Assembly: GCA_018881555.1 (NCBI GenBank)
Contig: JACAXG010000091.1
Span: 1,081,681-1,145,680, forward strand
Direction of reading: 5' to 3'
DNA length: 64,000 nt
Source: Amblyornis subalaris
Lineage: Eukaryota; Chordata; Aves; Passeriformes; Ptilonorhynchidae
Shown here: in pieces, positions 12,396 to 23,335 of the stretch
How the letters are laid out: every line of letters begins with the position of its first letter
Position numbering within the stretch: position 1 is the stretch's first letter
Program-made: the position numbers and the translations under genes
Notes under the pieces: model-generated
What the model was told of the DNA's origin: nothing
What the model saw: only the letters and a program-made list of their open reading frames with translations
Database searches by the model: none

Positions 12396-13559
12396 CGTTC
12401 CCTCCTGGCTGTTATCCCTGTCGTGCCCTGGGAGCCACCAGGAACAGGGAGCTGGATCACACCCACCCTCCATGTGTCTGCACAGACCCACCAACAATCC
12501 ATAGGATGAGGGAAAATAAAAGACAGGTGGCTTTTCCAGCTTCCTNGCACAGCCCCCGAGCCCCGGGCAGGATGAATCCCTCCGAAATTCCCGGCAGGAA
12601 GCNCCGGTGGAGTGTTCACCTCCAACCCTGACGATTTCCCTCCACACCTTAAACCACACCCGGCACCTCCGAGCCTCCAGCACCACTCTTCCCTGGGATG
12701 GGAACTTCGGGAATGTTGTGGTTAAAGAATGGGAATGTCCACAATAAAAAAGCTGTCAAAGCCAGGTGATATTTTAACCTCTGGACACACAAATCCCAGT
12801 GGATTATCAACACCACCCTAATGGATTTCAAGATTTAATTCCAAGATACCATTTCCTGCTTGGAAATAACGTGCTGATGGGATTATCCAGAGGAAAAAAT
12901 ATCGGGAAGCACAGCCAGGGCTTGACTCGTCCTGCAGATTAAATCAGTTTGAATCTGATAGCATAGAGATTAATTTAAAAATAAATCTTCCTGATGATTT
13001 GAGGAATGNAATTGGTTAAAATATGTCCTTAAAAAAAATACACACACTTTGTTCTCTTCCTGTGTCATTCCTCAGATAAAAACCAGGGCCTGGAAGCTGC
13101 GGAATTCTGACTATTGGAGGTATGTGAGGTACTTTGGGTGGTATGAAAAACAAACCCAGCACCTTTCCTGCNGAGCAGAGGAATGCCTGGCTGGAATTCT
13201 GGGATTCCGAGCGGTTCCGACCGCCCAAACACATTCCCGTGTGCTTTGGCACGTTCCCAACAGGATCCCTGTCACCTACGGACCCTGAGNTGCTCTCCTG
13301 TGCCTGGGAATGATGGGAACAGCCCCGGGAATGACCCGGAACAGCCCCGGGAACAGCTGCTACTCCCAGAGTATTTAATAATTCCTTATCACAATAAAAA
13401 ACTGATCAATTTGGGGAGGCCCNACAGTAAAGGGTTGGTTTGTGGGGGAAAACCCCACTAAATTAATTTGGGAAACCCTCAAGTAAAGGGTTTATTTCAA
13501 TCATTGCAGCTGTCCCTGCTCTGAAATCACCCAGGGTTTAGGGAACACTCGGGAATTGC

Positions 13560-13915
13560 TGAAATCCCACTTGAGAGATCGAACCAGTGCCTGAAGGGAG
13601 AGGAGAAAAGAGATGGGAGAGGGACACTGGACAAGGGCCTGGAGGGACAGGACAAGGTGGAATGGATTCCCACTGCCAGAGGGCAGGGTTGGATGGGATA
13701 TTGGGAAGGAATTGTTCCCTGAGAGGGAGGGGAGGGGATGGGATGGATTTCCCAGAGAAGCTGTGGCTGCCCCATCCCAGGAAGTGTCCAAGGCCAGGTT
13801 GGACAGGGCTTGGAGCCACCTGGGATAGTGGAAGGTGTCCCTGCCCATGGCAGGGCTGGGACCGGATGAGCTTGGAGGTCCCTTCAACCCAAACCATTCC
13901 ATGATTCTATGAATT
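13560..13915 (+). repeat. CR1 LINE, long 3' copy
   Basis: This is the best preserved CR1 end in the window. It has 'ggacaaggtggaatggattc', 'gggatattgggaaggaattg', 'cttggagccacctgggatag' and 'ggaaggtgtccctgcccatg', and ends 'ccattccatgattctatgaa' with the diagnostic terminal repeats. Confidence 0.92.
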
Positions 13916-14204
13916 ACAGAGTTCCTGGGAAAACAAGGAGAAAGGAACGTTCTGAGCCCTGTAACCGTCACCTGCCACTCTCTGCGGGTTGTGGCACTCG
14001 TAGGAACGTGTCCCTGCACATCATTCCCGTGTGGCAGGAGAAGGGGCATGGACAAACAGGACTTATCTTGATAAAGCTCACAACAACGAGGGCCAGACTG
14101 GCCAGGCCGGAAAAATGACCGGCACAAGGTCACCAGCCAAGCACAGCCAGCGGGATCACACCTATTCCCGCCTGGAATGAGCGGCTTGGTGCTGTCGGGG
14201 GTTC

Positions 14205-14470
14205 TGCTGAATCACAGAATCATGGAATATCCCAAGGATCCACAAGGATCATCCAGCCCAACCCCTGGCCCTGCACAGACACCCCAACAATCCCACCCTG
14301 TGCATCCCTGGGAGCNTTGTCCAAACTCTCCTGGAGCTCTTGGGGCCGTGCCCATTCCCTGGGGAGCCTGTTCAGTGCCCAGCACCCTCTGCGGGAAGAA
14401 CCTTTCCCTAAATCCACCCTAACCCTTCCCTGGCACAGCTCCAGCCCTTCCCTGGGTCCTNTCCCTGCTT
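14205..14470 (-). repeat. CR1-like LINE 3' fragment, second subfamily
   Basis: Reverse-oriented copy of the subfamily also at 5015: 'gaatcacagaatcatggaat', 'aggatcatccagcccaaccc' and 'cctgcacagacaccccaaca', then 'attccctggggagcctgttc'. Confidence 0.85.
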
Positions 14471-15334
14471 ATGCCAGAGNCAGGTGTGACATCCCCTCAG
14501 GCTGTCACCACGATGCCCAACGTTCCCTGGGCCCAGGTGAGCTGAGGCTGTCACAGAGCACGAGGACAAACAGACCCAGCAGGAAGAGCTCGGTCCCAAA
14601 ACGGAACAGGCATGGATAAACCTAAGGAAAGGCACAGGATATTGGCAAAGGATGGCCCAGGAGCTCTGGTTTATAGGGCTGGAGGGACAGGTAACCACAA
14701 GCTCCTGGGCTTGGAATTATCCGTGCTCAGACAGCAATGGAGACGGGGATGATTTATTCCTATACACATGGAAAATACTCCACTCACCAAGACAAATGGC
14801 TCAAAAGTGCTCTGAAGAGTCACATTCCAGGCATAGCCAGTGCTGCTGTTCCATCTGTGAGCAACCTGGAATCTGCCAGAGCTCCAGGGTCTGGAGGAGA
14901 CCCTGGGACACAGCTCAGGCACCATAAAAACCAGCCCTGTNACCCCACACCAGCCCTGACCCCCCCAAACCTGCACAGGTAATGCTGCAGCTGGAAAAGG
15001 AACCAACCTGAATGAAATCCCACCCAGCCCCAAAGAATTCCCTTTTATCCAGGCCACACCCANGCTGCTTGCAGTGCGTTGTGCTTTGCCAGTTACCTGG
15101 GGGCATTTCTTTTATTCCCTCAGCTCAGGAAAAAGCAGGATTTAGGGAGAACAAAGGTGTTCTCACAGCTCTCACTGCTTTTTGAGCACAGATCGAATAA
15201 CCCCTCAGATATTACCAGGGACCCACGACTGCCTTATCCTGGTCCTGCCCCTCTTCCTGCCAAAAGCTGTGGCAGAGCCTGGAAAAGCTCCTCAAGGCCT
15301 GGGTGGCAAAAATCCTGAAGATTGGTAAAACAGA
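14471..15334. other. Unique non-coding sequence
   Basis: I see no exon, RNA gene or repeat here beyond short low-complexity tracts. It lies in the inferred NFYC 5' intron if the distal island is used. Confidence 0.5.
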
Positions 15335-15545
15335 ATTGTAGAATCCTGGAATCGTGGAACGTTAGGTTTGGAAGGGATCTCAAAGTTATCAACCAGTCCC
15401 ACCCCTGCCAGGGCAGGGACATCTTCCACTATCCCAGGTTGCTCCAAGCCCCGTCCAACCTGGCCTTGGACACTTCCAGGGATGGGACAGCCACAGCTTC
15501 TCCGGAAAACCCATCCCAGCGATTTATTCCAAAAATCTAACCTAA
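15335..15545 (-). repeat. CR1 LINE 3' fragment
   Basis: 'gaattgtagaatcctggaat', 'cagggcagggacatcttcca', 'tatcccaggttgctccaagc' and 'gacacttccagggatgggac' are the reverse complement of the CR1 3' end. Confidence 0.88.
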
Positions 15546-15616
15546 ACCTAAACATTCGAGACCTTCTCTATCCCCTCCCACTCCTTAGACAGGTCAGGAT
15601 CACAAGATGCCTTGGA

Positions 15617-15775
15617 ATCATANAATCATGGAATGGGTTGAGTTGGGAGGAACCTTAAAGCTCATCCCGCTCCACTTCTGCTATAGGAAGGGACACCTTC
15701 CACTAGACCACGGTGCTCAAGGCTTTATCCAACCAGGCCCTGAACACTTCCAGGGATGGGGCACCACAGCGCGTG
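15617..15775 (-). repeat. CR1 LINE 3' fragment
   Basis: A second reverse CR1 copy only about 70 bp from the previous one: 'aatcatggaatgggttgagt', 'aggaaccttaaagctcatcc' and 'acacttccagggatggggca'. It abuts the distal CpG island. Confidence 0.85.
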
Positions 15776-16052
15776 AAACGGAGCTCTCCCTCAGCACATG
15801 CCCTGGCGGGGCCCGGCAGATCCCACCCGCCGCCGGCGGCCCGGGAAAGCACCGGGAGACCTCGGCGCTCGGCGCTGCCCGCCAGGCGTGAGGCAGGGGG
15901 TGCTCCGGGCGCCGCCAGCCCCCGCTNCCGGCTCTCAGGCCGGGGGTGTCGGGCTCCGCCATCCCTGAGGCCTCCCCGGGGCACCCCCCACGCCGCGCCC
16001 GCGCGGGACAACGGTCCGCGGCCTGTCCTCTCCCGGGTCCGCGCGCCGCCAG

Positions 16053-16128
16053 CCAATCAGCGCCCGCCCGGCCGCGCCCGCCTCCCCCCGCGCGGGCCAA
16101 TCGGCGCGCGCGCCGCGCCTCGGCCAAT
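16053..16128 (+). promoter_or_regulatory. Cluster of three CCAAT boxes
   Basis: CCAAT is at 16053-16057, 16097-16101 and 16124-16128, each preceded by GGC or AGC and followed by CAG, CGG or CGC. They face plus, opposite to the cluster in the proximal island. Confidence 0.7.
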
Positions 16129-16261
16129 CGCAGCGCAGCCGTTCGCGAGGGGGAGGGGGGGCCGCAACGACCCCCTCGGGCCGCCCCCGCCCCGCGCCCC
16201 CTCACGGGCCGCCGCCGCCGCCGCCGCCTCCCCCCCCCCGCCGCGCTCGCCGCGCACTCAC

Positions 16262-16400
16262 CGGGGCGGCCGGCGCCGCGACCTCCGCCTGCTCCGCCCG
16301 GCGCCCGCGCTGCCTCCGGCGCGGCCGGCGGGAGGCGGGGGGGGGGAAAAAGGGGGCGGCCGGAGCGGAGTGAGCGCCGAGCGGCCGAGAATCAAGATGG
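16262..16400 (-). other. NFYC: Candidate non-coding first exon of NFYC (distal)
   Basis: The 3' edge is fixed by the GTGAGTGC donor at 16261-16254. The 5' edge is only a guess from the YY1 and TCTCGCGAGA elements. Splicing to the acceptor before 2331 would give the coding mRNA. Confidence 0.45.
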
Positions 16401-16404
16401 CGGC
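16394..16404 (+). promoter_or_regulatory. YY1 motif AAGATGGCGGC
   Basis: An exact match to the core-promoter form of the YY1 site, which usually lies just downstream of a start site in the same orientation. Confidence 0.75.
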
Positions 16405-16505
16405 GGGGGTTGTGAGGCGGCGGGGCGGAGGCTCCGCCCTTTTCTCCCCCTCCCCGGCCCCGGCTGGGCCGCGGCGGCGCGCGCGGGCGCGTGAGCCGGC
16501 GGGGA

Positions 16506-16515
16506 TCTCGCGAGA
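16506..16515. promoter_or_regulatory. TCTCGCGAGA palindromic core-promoter element
   Basis: A perfect 10-bp palindrome known from TATA-less, often bidirectional vertebrate promoters. It sits about 100 bp from the YY1 motif. Confidence 0.75.
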
Positions 16516-16740
16516 GTTGCGAGGGGCGGGAGCGGGAGGGGCTCATGGCGGGAGGGGGCGCGGTGGCACCGGGAGGGCCGGGACGGATCGGGACGGACCG
16601 GGAGGGATCCCGAGGCTGGCCCTGCTCCAGAGGCAGCCAAAGCCTGGCTCTGGCACGGCTCTGCCCCGTCCTAGAGTCCCGCGGGTCGCGGCTCCGCCAG
16701 GGCCGAGGCGTTAGGCCGCGACGGGCTGGCGTGAGGAGTC

Positions 16741-18514
16741 CTCCGATGTTTTCCCTCCTTTATAAAAAAAGCAGGAATGCNGCGATGTTTTCCAAGCATG
16801 TTTGCTTCTCTGTGAAGTGTCCTTGTAATAAATTAAGTGGTGGATAAATCCATTGGGAGTGATGAGTTTCAGTGAACTTAACACCAAGGATTTGGCGTTT
16901 TCCGGGAATTTTTTAATAGGATTTTGTTTGAAATGGAATTTAAATACATCCAGTGTTGCTGGATTNACTCACACTCAGTCCCATTGTGTAGCTCGACTAT
17001 ATCTGCCCACAAAAGAAGAAAAAGGAACTATTTTACATATCTGGAAGACCACAGAGTTCTGATTGTTCCCATTGTTGGAGGGAAAGGTTACTAGAATACA
17101 CTTAAATGGATAAAGGAATTAGAGATCCTTTTCCTCTCTCAAGGCAGCTGCTAATCAGGAAAAGCACAAGCACCGCAAAGGGAGGGGAAGCTAAGGAGGT
17201 TTCTGTGAGCCAGGGGAAGATTTCAGACCCAGAGAAGGTGGAAATCCAAAAGGCTGCCTTGACATCCCACTGAAATCCATCACTTCTGGAAGAACCTCTG
17301 ATGGGAACGACGAGGAAAAACGACTGAGTGGATTTGTATTTTCACGGGAGGTGGATTTTGGTGTCGTTTCAGCTTTTCCTGGAAGGCCCNGTGACGGAGG
17401 CTGGAGCTGATGGCTGTGCCAGGAGCTGCTTCCTTGCTCCCAGCCCCTCCCCTGGGAATTGCTGCCTCCTCTCCTGCAGTGATCCCATCCCAAAGATCCC
17501 CTAGAACCCTGCTGGCAGAGCCCAGAGTGATCCCTTCCCTCTGTGGCAGTTTAATCCTGTGGATCATCCTAAATCCATGGAGGAACCCAGGACTTTATTC
17601 CCACCCCTGAACAGATGTGTCCATGTTATTATCCACGGTNGGAGTCTCAGGAATTCAATAGATTCATTATATCAATTAATAGAGCAGTAAAATAGGAGTG
17701 CCCTATTAATTTTTTCTTGCATTTCCAAAAGAATTCTTTTCCCNTTCTGCCCATCCCTTTAACAGCAACTCCACTCCACCAGGATATCCCTGGCAGTGCT
17801 ATCCCGAGCCCGTGGGCTCATCCAGGGCCACTTCCAGCCCTGCTGTCCCGGTGAAACCTCCCTCGGCACGGGAGGACTTTCTCCTGCCATCCTGGAGCTG
17901 GTTCAAGCCAAAGTCTGTGCTCTGCTCCAGCCAGCTCTCCCCATTCCCAGGGTTTCCTGGCTCCAGGACGTGGCACACTCGGGAGTGACTCATGCTGCCT
18001 CAGGATTTTTCCCATGAAAAAAATCCTTTTACCTTAGAAATGACTCCCAATCTTTCTGCCTCCTCATCGTCCTTGCGGTGCCCCAATTTGCAGCCTGGAA
18101 GGTTTCTTTTTTTATATCGTTTTTTAATAATCATTGTTCGTGATACAAAAATAAATCGCTTTAATATTGTTTGGGATGAGAAAGGGAAAGTCTGGTCCCA
18201 CGTGGATGCTGCGCTTCCAGTCACCCTTCCCAAAACTGGTGACAGCGGTTGGCTGGGGACAAAATCCCTCCTGCAATCCTGCATTCCCGGCGTCCCGCGG
18301 GCTCAGGGATTTGGGATCCGTGCTTTCAATCCCGTGACCTTTGTCCCGATGTAGGAAATGGGACGAATTTCTGTGATTTGGGAGCTCGGCTGCCCCCGGA
18401 GGCTCCGCGCTGGCACCGGAGTGGGAAANGTCTTGCAGCAAATTCCTGCAGTTTTATTGGAAGCCTTGCGGCTGAGGGCACTTGCAAGGCAGCCAAGAGA
18501 AATAAAAGTCAGGA
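16741..18514. other. Intergenic, NFYC-RIMS3 head-to-head interval, part 1
   Basis: I see no exon or RNA gene. The sequence drops sharply to moderate GC after the distal NFYC island. Confidence 0.5.
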
Positions 18515-18700
18515 TCACGGAGTGGTTTGGCTTGGAAGGACACTAAGGATCATCCAATTCCACCCCCTGCCATGGGCAAGGACACCTTCNGCTATCCCAG
18601 GTTGCTCCNANCCNTNTCCANCCTGGAACTGAACACTTCCAGGGATGGGGCNGCCACGGCTTCTCTGGGAAAGCCATCCCAGCCCCTCCTCACTGCTCCA
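18515..18700 (-). repeat. CR1 LINE 3' fragment
   Basis: 'gatcacggagtggtttggct', 'gccatgggcaaggacacctt' and 'acacttccagggatggggc' are reverse CR1. Several N bases fall within it, suggesting the assembler mixed repeat copies. Confidence 0.85.
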
Positions 18701-20439
18701 GTTTGGGTTTTTTTTATTAATTCCCTAATTTCTGAGCCATTTCCTTCTGTTTCAGCGCCAAGGCCGACGATCCGTGCCCACAACCCCCTGGAAAACGCCT
18801 CATTTATGAATGAATTCCCCAAAAGTGCTGCTGCCAGGCCCAGCTGCCCAAGCTCCCAGCTGTTCCTGCTGCCAGGATCCAGCCCCTCTCCAGGGATTTC
18901 TGGACAATCATCCCCCCCTCTCCACCCCCTCCTCCTCCTCCCGCCGGATCCTTTTGTGCGGCTCCGTTTCCTCCCCACCTGCTCCCTCCGGCAGCAATGG
19001 ATCCATTGTCCGGAGCTGCTCCGCTTCCCAAGGATCGCGGAGCTCCACAGAGCTCCCTGTCAGCCTGCCCGGAACGTGGAGGAGCCAAGGAAAACAAGAA
19101 AGAGGGGGAATGAAAAGGAAGGGAGAAAGTGCTTTTCCACGTGGCTTTGCGGGAATTCGGTGCCGCCGTCGACTTCTCACCCGCCCTGCCCCTGCCACCT
19201 GCTCACCCGATCCCTCCCACGCTTCCCGGGATCCCACCGCGCCCCACACCTGGATTTGGGAGCCGTGGATTTGTTTGGCACTGGAGAAAAATCGCCCCTC
19301 TCGAGCCTGGCCCTCCCCGGCTCAGCCCCCGCCGTCCCCTGGGATTCCCGCTCCGGCAGGACTCTGGATTCATCCCAAACGAGCTGTTGCTTTGGGGCAA
19401 TAATCCACAGGCACAGGAAAACCTGGATGTAAGTTCTTTAGGGACGCGGACACGCTGCCTTGCGGATCTGGAGGGAAAAGAGGGGTTNTTTAGGGCCGGG
19501 TTTTGGGGCCTGCCCCACATCTGGGTTCATCCCCAGCTGGAAGTGCCACGTCCCACCTGGTGCCTCTCCTAGCTGGGATGATCCATATGATATTTAAGGA
19601 TNTTTAAGGATATTTAGGAATATATCCATGCCTGGACACAGATTTTTGAGCCCCCTGTGGAAACTTCTGTCTTCTGCTTTGAAATGAAACCCCGGGAAGA
19701 TAATTTGACCTTTGGGTGTTGCCAAAGGGTTCCTCGGGAGACCGAAATTCCTGGTTGGGGAATGGGGATGATCCACCGTCAGCCTTGGGGTTGTGGATCC
19801 CCTTTTGTGCCCAGGTTTGAACCTGCGTCCCGGGAAATTGTCCCTTTTCTGATCCAGGTGGGAACTCCCAAAGGAATCCTGCTCTCCCTCCTCCTCCCAG
19901 CCCTCCATCCCCAAGGAAGAGCCGACAGAAACCAGTAAAACCCCCCAAAACTTTAGGATCTGCAGGTGAGGCAGGAGCCGGAGGTGCTTGGGAGGCCCCA
20001 TTCCCGGTATTCCCGGTATTCCCGGCTCAGCAGTGGGAAGAGGATCTCCCGGATGAAGCGCCGGTGCCCCCTGCCCAGCCCGACCCCCTGGCTGTCCCAG
20101 TATCCAACTGGGGAGCACCGGTGACCGCGTTGCTCCCGCAAGGAGGGCGAGAGGAGCTTTCCCGGCCTATTCCCGCTCCTGCCAGAAGTGGGACACGGCC
20201 TCCCGGCAGGGAGCAGGGAAGGAGCCGCAGAGCTGCCGCAGCTCCGGCTCCTCATCCCGCCGGGCGCTTCCAGAGGGGCCAAGGGGAGGAGCCCCTCTCA
20301 TCCCACAGCTCTGGGCACCTTCCCAGGGCGGGGTCATTCCGGAGGATTCACCCTGGGATTCCCAATCCTGGCACGAACCAGCCCTTCCCCGTAACCCTTC
20401 ACGAGGTGCAGCTTCTCCTTCCCCAAATTCCTGATCCCG
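18701..20439. other. Intergenic, NFYC-RIMS3 interval, part 2
   Basis: CT-rich, moderately GC-rich sequence. No convincing exon, no CR1 and no RNA gene are seen. The open frames here have ordinary random composition. Confidence 0.5.
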
Positions 20440-20990
20440 AGGCAGCTCCAGGACCTCCAGAGCAGCCTCAGAGCTCTCAGGACAGCTCCAGGACCCTCCT
20501 GGGAAGCCCCAAAGTTCCCTGGGAAGCTCCAGGATGCTCCAGAGCAGCCCCAGGACATTCTGGGAAGCCCCAAAATCCCCTGGGAAGCTCCAAGATGCCC
20601 CAGAGCAGCCCCAGGACCCTCCTGGGAAGCCTCAAAATTCCCTGGGAAGCTCCAGGATGCTCCAAAGCAGCTCTAGGACAGCCCCAGGAGCACCCTGGGA
20701 AGCCACAAAACATCTGGGAAGCTCCAGGATGCCCCAGAGCGGCTCCAGGACCCTCCTGGGAAGCCCCAAAATTCCTGGGAAGCTCCAGGATGCTCCAAAG
20801 CAGCTCTAGGACCCTCCAGGACAGCCCCAGGAGCACCCTGGGAAGCTCCAGGATGCCCCAGAGCAGCTCCAAGATTCCCCAGGGCAGCTCCAGGACCTTC
20901 CTGGGAAGCCCCAAAATCCCCTGGGAAGCTCCAGGACTCTCCAGGGCATCCCCAGAGCCCCCCAGGCATCCCCAAAGCCCCAACATTCCC
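20440..20990. repeat. 61-bp minisatellite (CCTGGGAAGCTCCAGGATGC type)
   Basis: The box 'gggaagctcc' recurs at 20521, 20582 and 20643, a period of 61 bp, with variant units on both sides. Each unit contains two related halves ('gggaagcccc' and 'gggaagctcc'). This array produces the long open frames on both strands here. Confidence 0.92.
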
Positions 20991-22548
20991 ACCTTTTCCC
21001 CGTTTCTCCGTAGCCCATTCCCTCCCCCTCTCTCCGGGACGAGCAGGATCCGCTCCATGGGCAGTTGTCCACCCTTTNCCAGGGAATGGCAGCAGGTGGC
21101 ACCCGCGGGGGCTGCCGATCCCGGGGTCACCCCCGCAGGGACACCTCTCCCGGGCTTCCCGCTCCCCCACATCCCGCAGGCTCATCCCTATCCACCCCCG
21201 CAGTGCCGTGAAGCCAAGCCCCGGGAATCCTCTTAGGGGAGTTTTACCGGGATAATCCCATTAAACCGCCCCCTTTTTGCCGGCACGGACCCAAAAGGGA
21301 AAGGAGAAGGTGCCGAGGAGCCGGCAAAGCCGAGCTCCNTAAGGAATTAAGAGACATCGGAGGCGGGAGAGCTCCGATGGGATCTCGGGACAAGGCCAAC
21401 TCCCGGGGTTTTGCCCACTCGGGGAAGCAATTCCCGGGGGATCGGTGCCACGCAGCCCCAGCCTGGAATCTGCAGCACCAAAACCCCCAAGTCCCTCCCN
21501 GCGTGGGGTTGGCGATCCCGGAAAAACGTGCCAAGGGAAGCAAAAATCCAGAGCCGGGCAAAAAACTTCCAATGGAACTGCAAAACTCCATTGCCGTGAA
21601 ACTCCTATCATGGAAAAGCAGTTGGAAAAAAATCCCTAGGAGAATCTTTTAGGGATGTTGTTTTCATTCTCTCTTCCCCGAAANGTGTCCCCAGGACCGG
21701 CGCTTTCCCCGCAGAGCTGGGAATTCGATGGGATAGCCTTCCCTGCTGGGAGATTTCCGGCCGGTTTTCCAAACTCTTCCTCACCAAGGCCCCTCTGGAC
21801 AAGCTCCCTCCTCCCTGAGTTTGTTTATGCTTTGAATCCTGTTAGGGAACCATCTCCCTCCTTCAGCGCNGGTTTATCCAAGTTTCCATATTTAGTTCTT
21901 TCAGCTATTCCTGTTCCTTACCCGGCTTTCCCGCCGGGACCCGCCGCATCCCGGTTTTCCCCGTCGTTCCCCTCCGCGAGGGGGGAATTACCCCACATCC
22001 CCCCCAAAACCGATGGATGCTCGTCGCGCTCAGACCCACCCCGATCCCAAACCGCTCCCGGGGCCCTGATCCCGGGATTGGGAAGGCGGCGAGGGCCGGG
22101 CGATCCCCCGCGGGCCAAGGTGCCGGCGCCGTCCGTGGGATGGGGAGCTGGGAATTCCGAGCCCGGCGGTGTTTTCGGGAAGGGACGGAGTTAAAGCCGG
22201 CGAGGGAGGGTTTCCTCCCGGCACGTGGCTCCGTGTCAGCCGGCGGAGGCAACGCAGGGAGAGGAGGAATTCACCGGGAGCAGGGAGACGCCGCTTAGAC
22301 GGGAATCGGTGCTCGCATCCCGGGAGCCAAGGTGAGCCCAAGGGCAGCGCGGGAATCGCTGCCCCCGCGCCCCAGCTTCCTCCTTCCCGTGGATCCGGGG
22401 CGCCGGGGCTGTCCCCGTGTCCCNGTCCCCCCCGGGAGGGCCACGCTCCTGCTCCAGAGGGATCGGAGCCGGGAGGTTTGTGCGTTCCCAAAGGAACAGG
22501 CGGCGGGTCAGCCCCGAGGCTCCCGGGGTCCTGCGGGCAGTGCCGGCG
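20991..22548. other. Intergenic, NFYC-RIMS3 interval, part 3
   Basis: GC-rich at 21950-22540 with scattered CpG, but without donor or start-site signals that I would trust. It may be a shoulder of the RIMS3 regulatory region. No gene is seen. Confidence 0.45.
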
Positions 22549-23335
22549 TCTGGATGGGAATTCTTGGGGTCTGGATGGGAATTCTTGGGGTCTGGATGGG
22601 AACTCTTGGGGTCTGGATGGGAANNNNNNNNNNNNNNNNNNNNNNNNNNNNNNNNNNNNNNNNNNNNNNNNNNNNNNNNNNNNNNNNNNNNNNNNNNNNN
22701 NNNNNNNNNNNNNNNNNNNNNNNNNNNNNNNNNNNNNNNNNNNNNNNNNNNNNNNNNNNNNNNNNNNNNNNNNNNNNNNNNNNNNNNNNNNNNNNNNNNN
22801 NNNNNNNNNNNNNNNNNNNNNNNNNNNNNNNNNNNNNNNNNNNNNNNNNNNNNNNNNNNNNNNNNNNNNNNNNNNNNNNNNNNNNNNNNNNNNNNNNNNN
22901 NNNNNNNNNNNNNNNNNNNNNNNNNNNNNNNNNNNNNNNNNNNNNNNNNNNNNNNNNNNNNNNNNNNNNNNNNNNNNNNNNNNNNNNNNNNNNNNNNNNN
23001 NNNNNNNNNNNNNNNNNNNNNNNNNNNNNNNNNNNNNNNNNNNNNNNNNNNNNNNNNNNNNNNNNNNNNNNNNNNNNNNNNNNNNNNNNNNNNNNNNNNN
23101 NNNNNNNNNNNNNNNNNNNNNNNNNNNNNNNNNNNNNNNNNNNNNNNNNNNNNNNNNNNNNNNNNNNNNNNNNNNNNNNNNNNNNNNNNNNNNNNNNNNN
23201 NNNNNNNNNNNNNNNNNNNNNNNNNNNNNNNNNNNNNNNNNNNNNNNNNNNNNNNNNNNNNNNNNNNNNNNNNNNTCTTGGGGTCTGGATGGGAACTCTT
23301 GGAGTCTGGGCAGCTGCTCTTGGGGTCCAGCTGTG
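22549..23335. repeat. 21-bp minisatellite containing an assembly gap
   Basis: Four copies of a 21-bp unit (TCTGGATGGGAATTCTTGGG plus G) start at 22549, 22570, 22591 and 22612. The same unit resumes at 23276 after 652 N. The array therefore spans the gap, and its true length is unknown. Confidence 0.93.

Larger units (their letters stand above)
2332..16261 (-). other. NFYC: NFYC 5' intron(s) between the first coding exon and the promoter islands
   Basis: This is inferred to be intronic because the acceptor at 2331-2334 needs an upstream donor, and good minus-strand donors occur at 11374/11373 and 16262/16261. The content is CR1 fragments, one CATC microsatellite, AT-rich segments (8510-8650, 9540-9730) and otherwise unique sequence. 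I see no coding exon in 2613-5014, 5631-7321, 7476-10559 or 12396-13559, and nothing else I can name there. Confidence 0.6.
15780..16740. promoter_or_regulatory. NFYC: CpG island, probable distal NFYC promoter, possibly bidirectional
   Basis: This TATA-less island holds a minus-strand donor (CG|GTGAGTGC) ending at 16262. It also has a YY1-type AAGATGGCGGC at 16394-16404, the palindromic core-promoter element TCTCGCGAGA at 16506-16515, and three CCAAT boxes at 16053-16128. The donor points to a minus-strand first exon for NFYC. The YY1 motif faces plus, so a divergent plus transcript is possible. Human NFYC has a divergent antisense RNA (from memory), which would fit. No coding exon is evident on plus. 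Confidence 0.6.

Noticed and set aside
1..16261. miR-30e/miR-30c-1 hairpins known in an NFYC intron
   Set aside because: No miR-30 mature sequence was seen on either strand. Those hairpins lie in a later NFYC intron, which would be left of the window.
20064..21236. 390-codon open frame on plus
   Set aside because: It is created by the 61-bp minisatellite. The protein is a decayed Ser/Pro/Gln repeat, and the opposite strand is open too.
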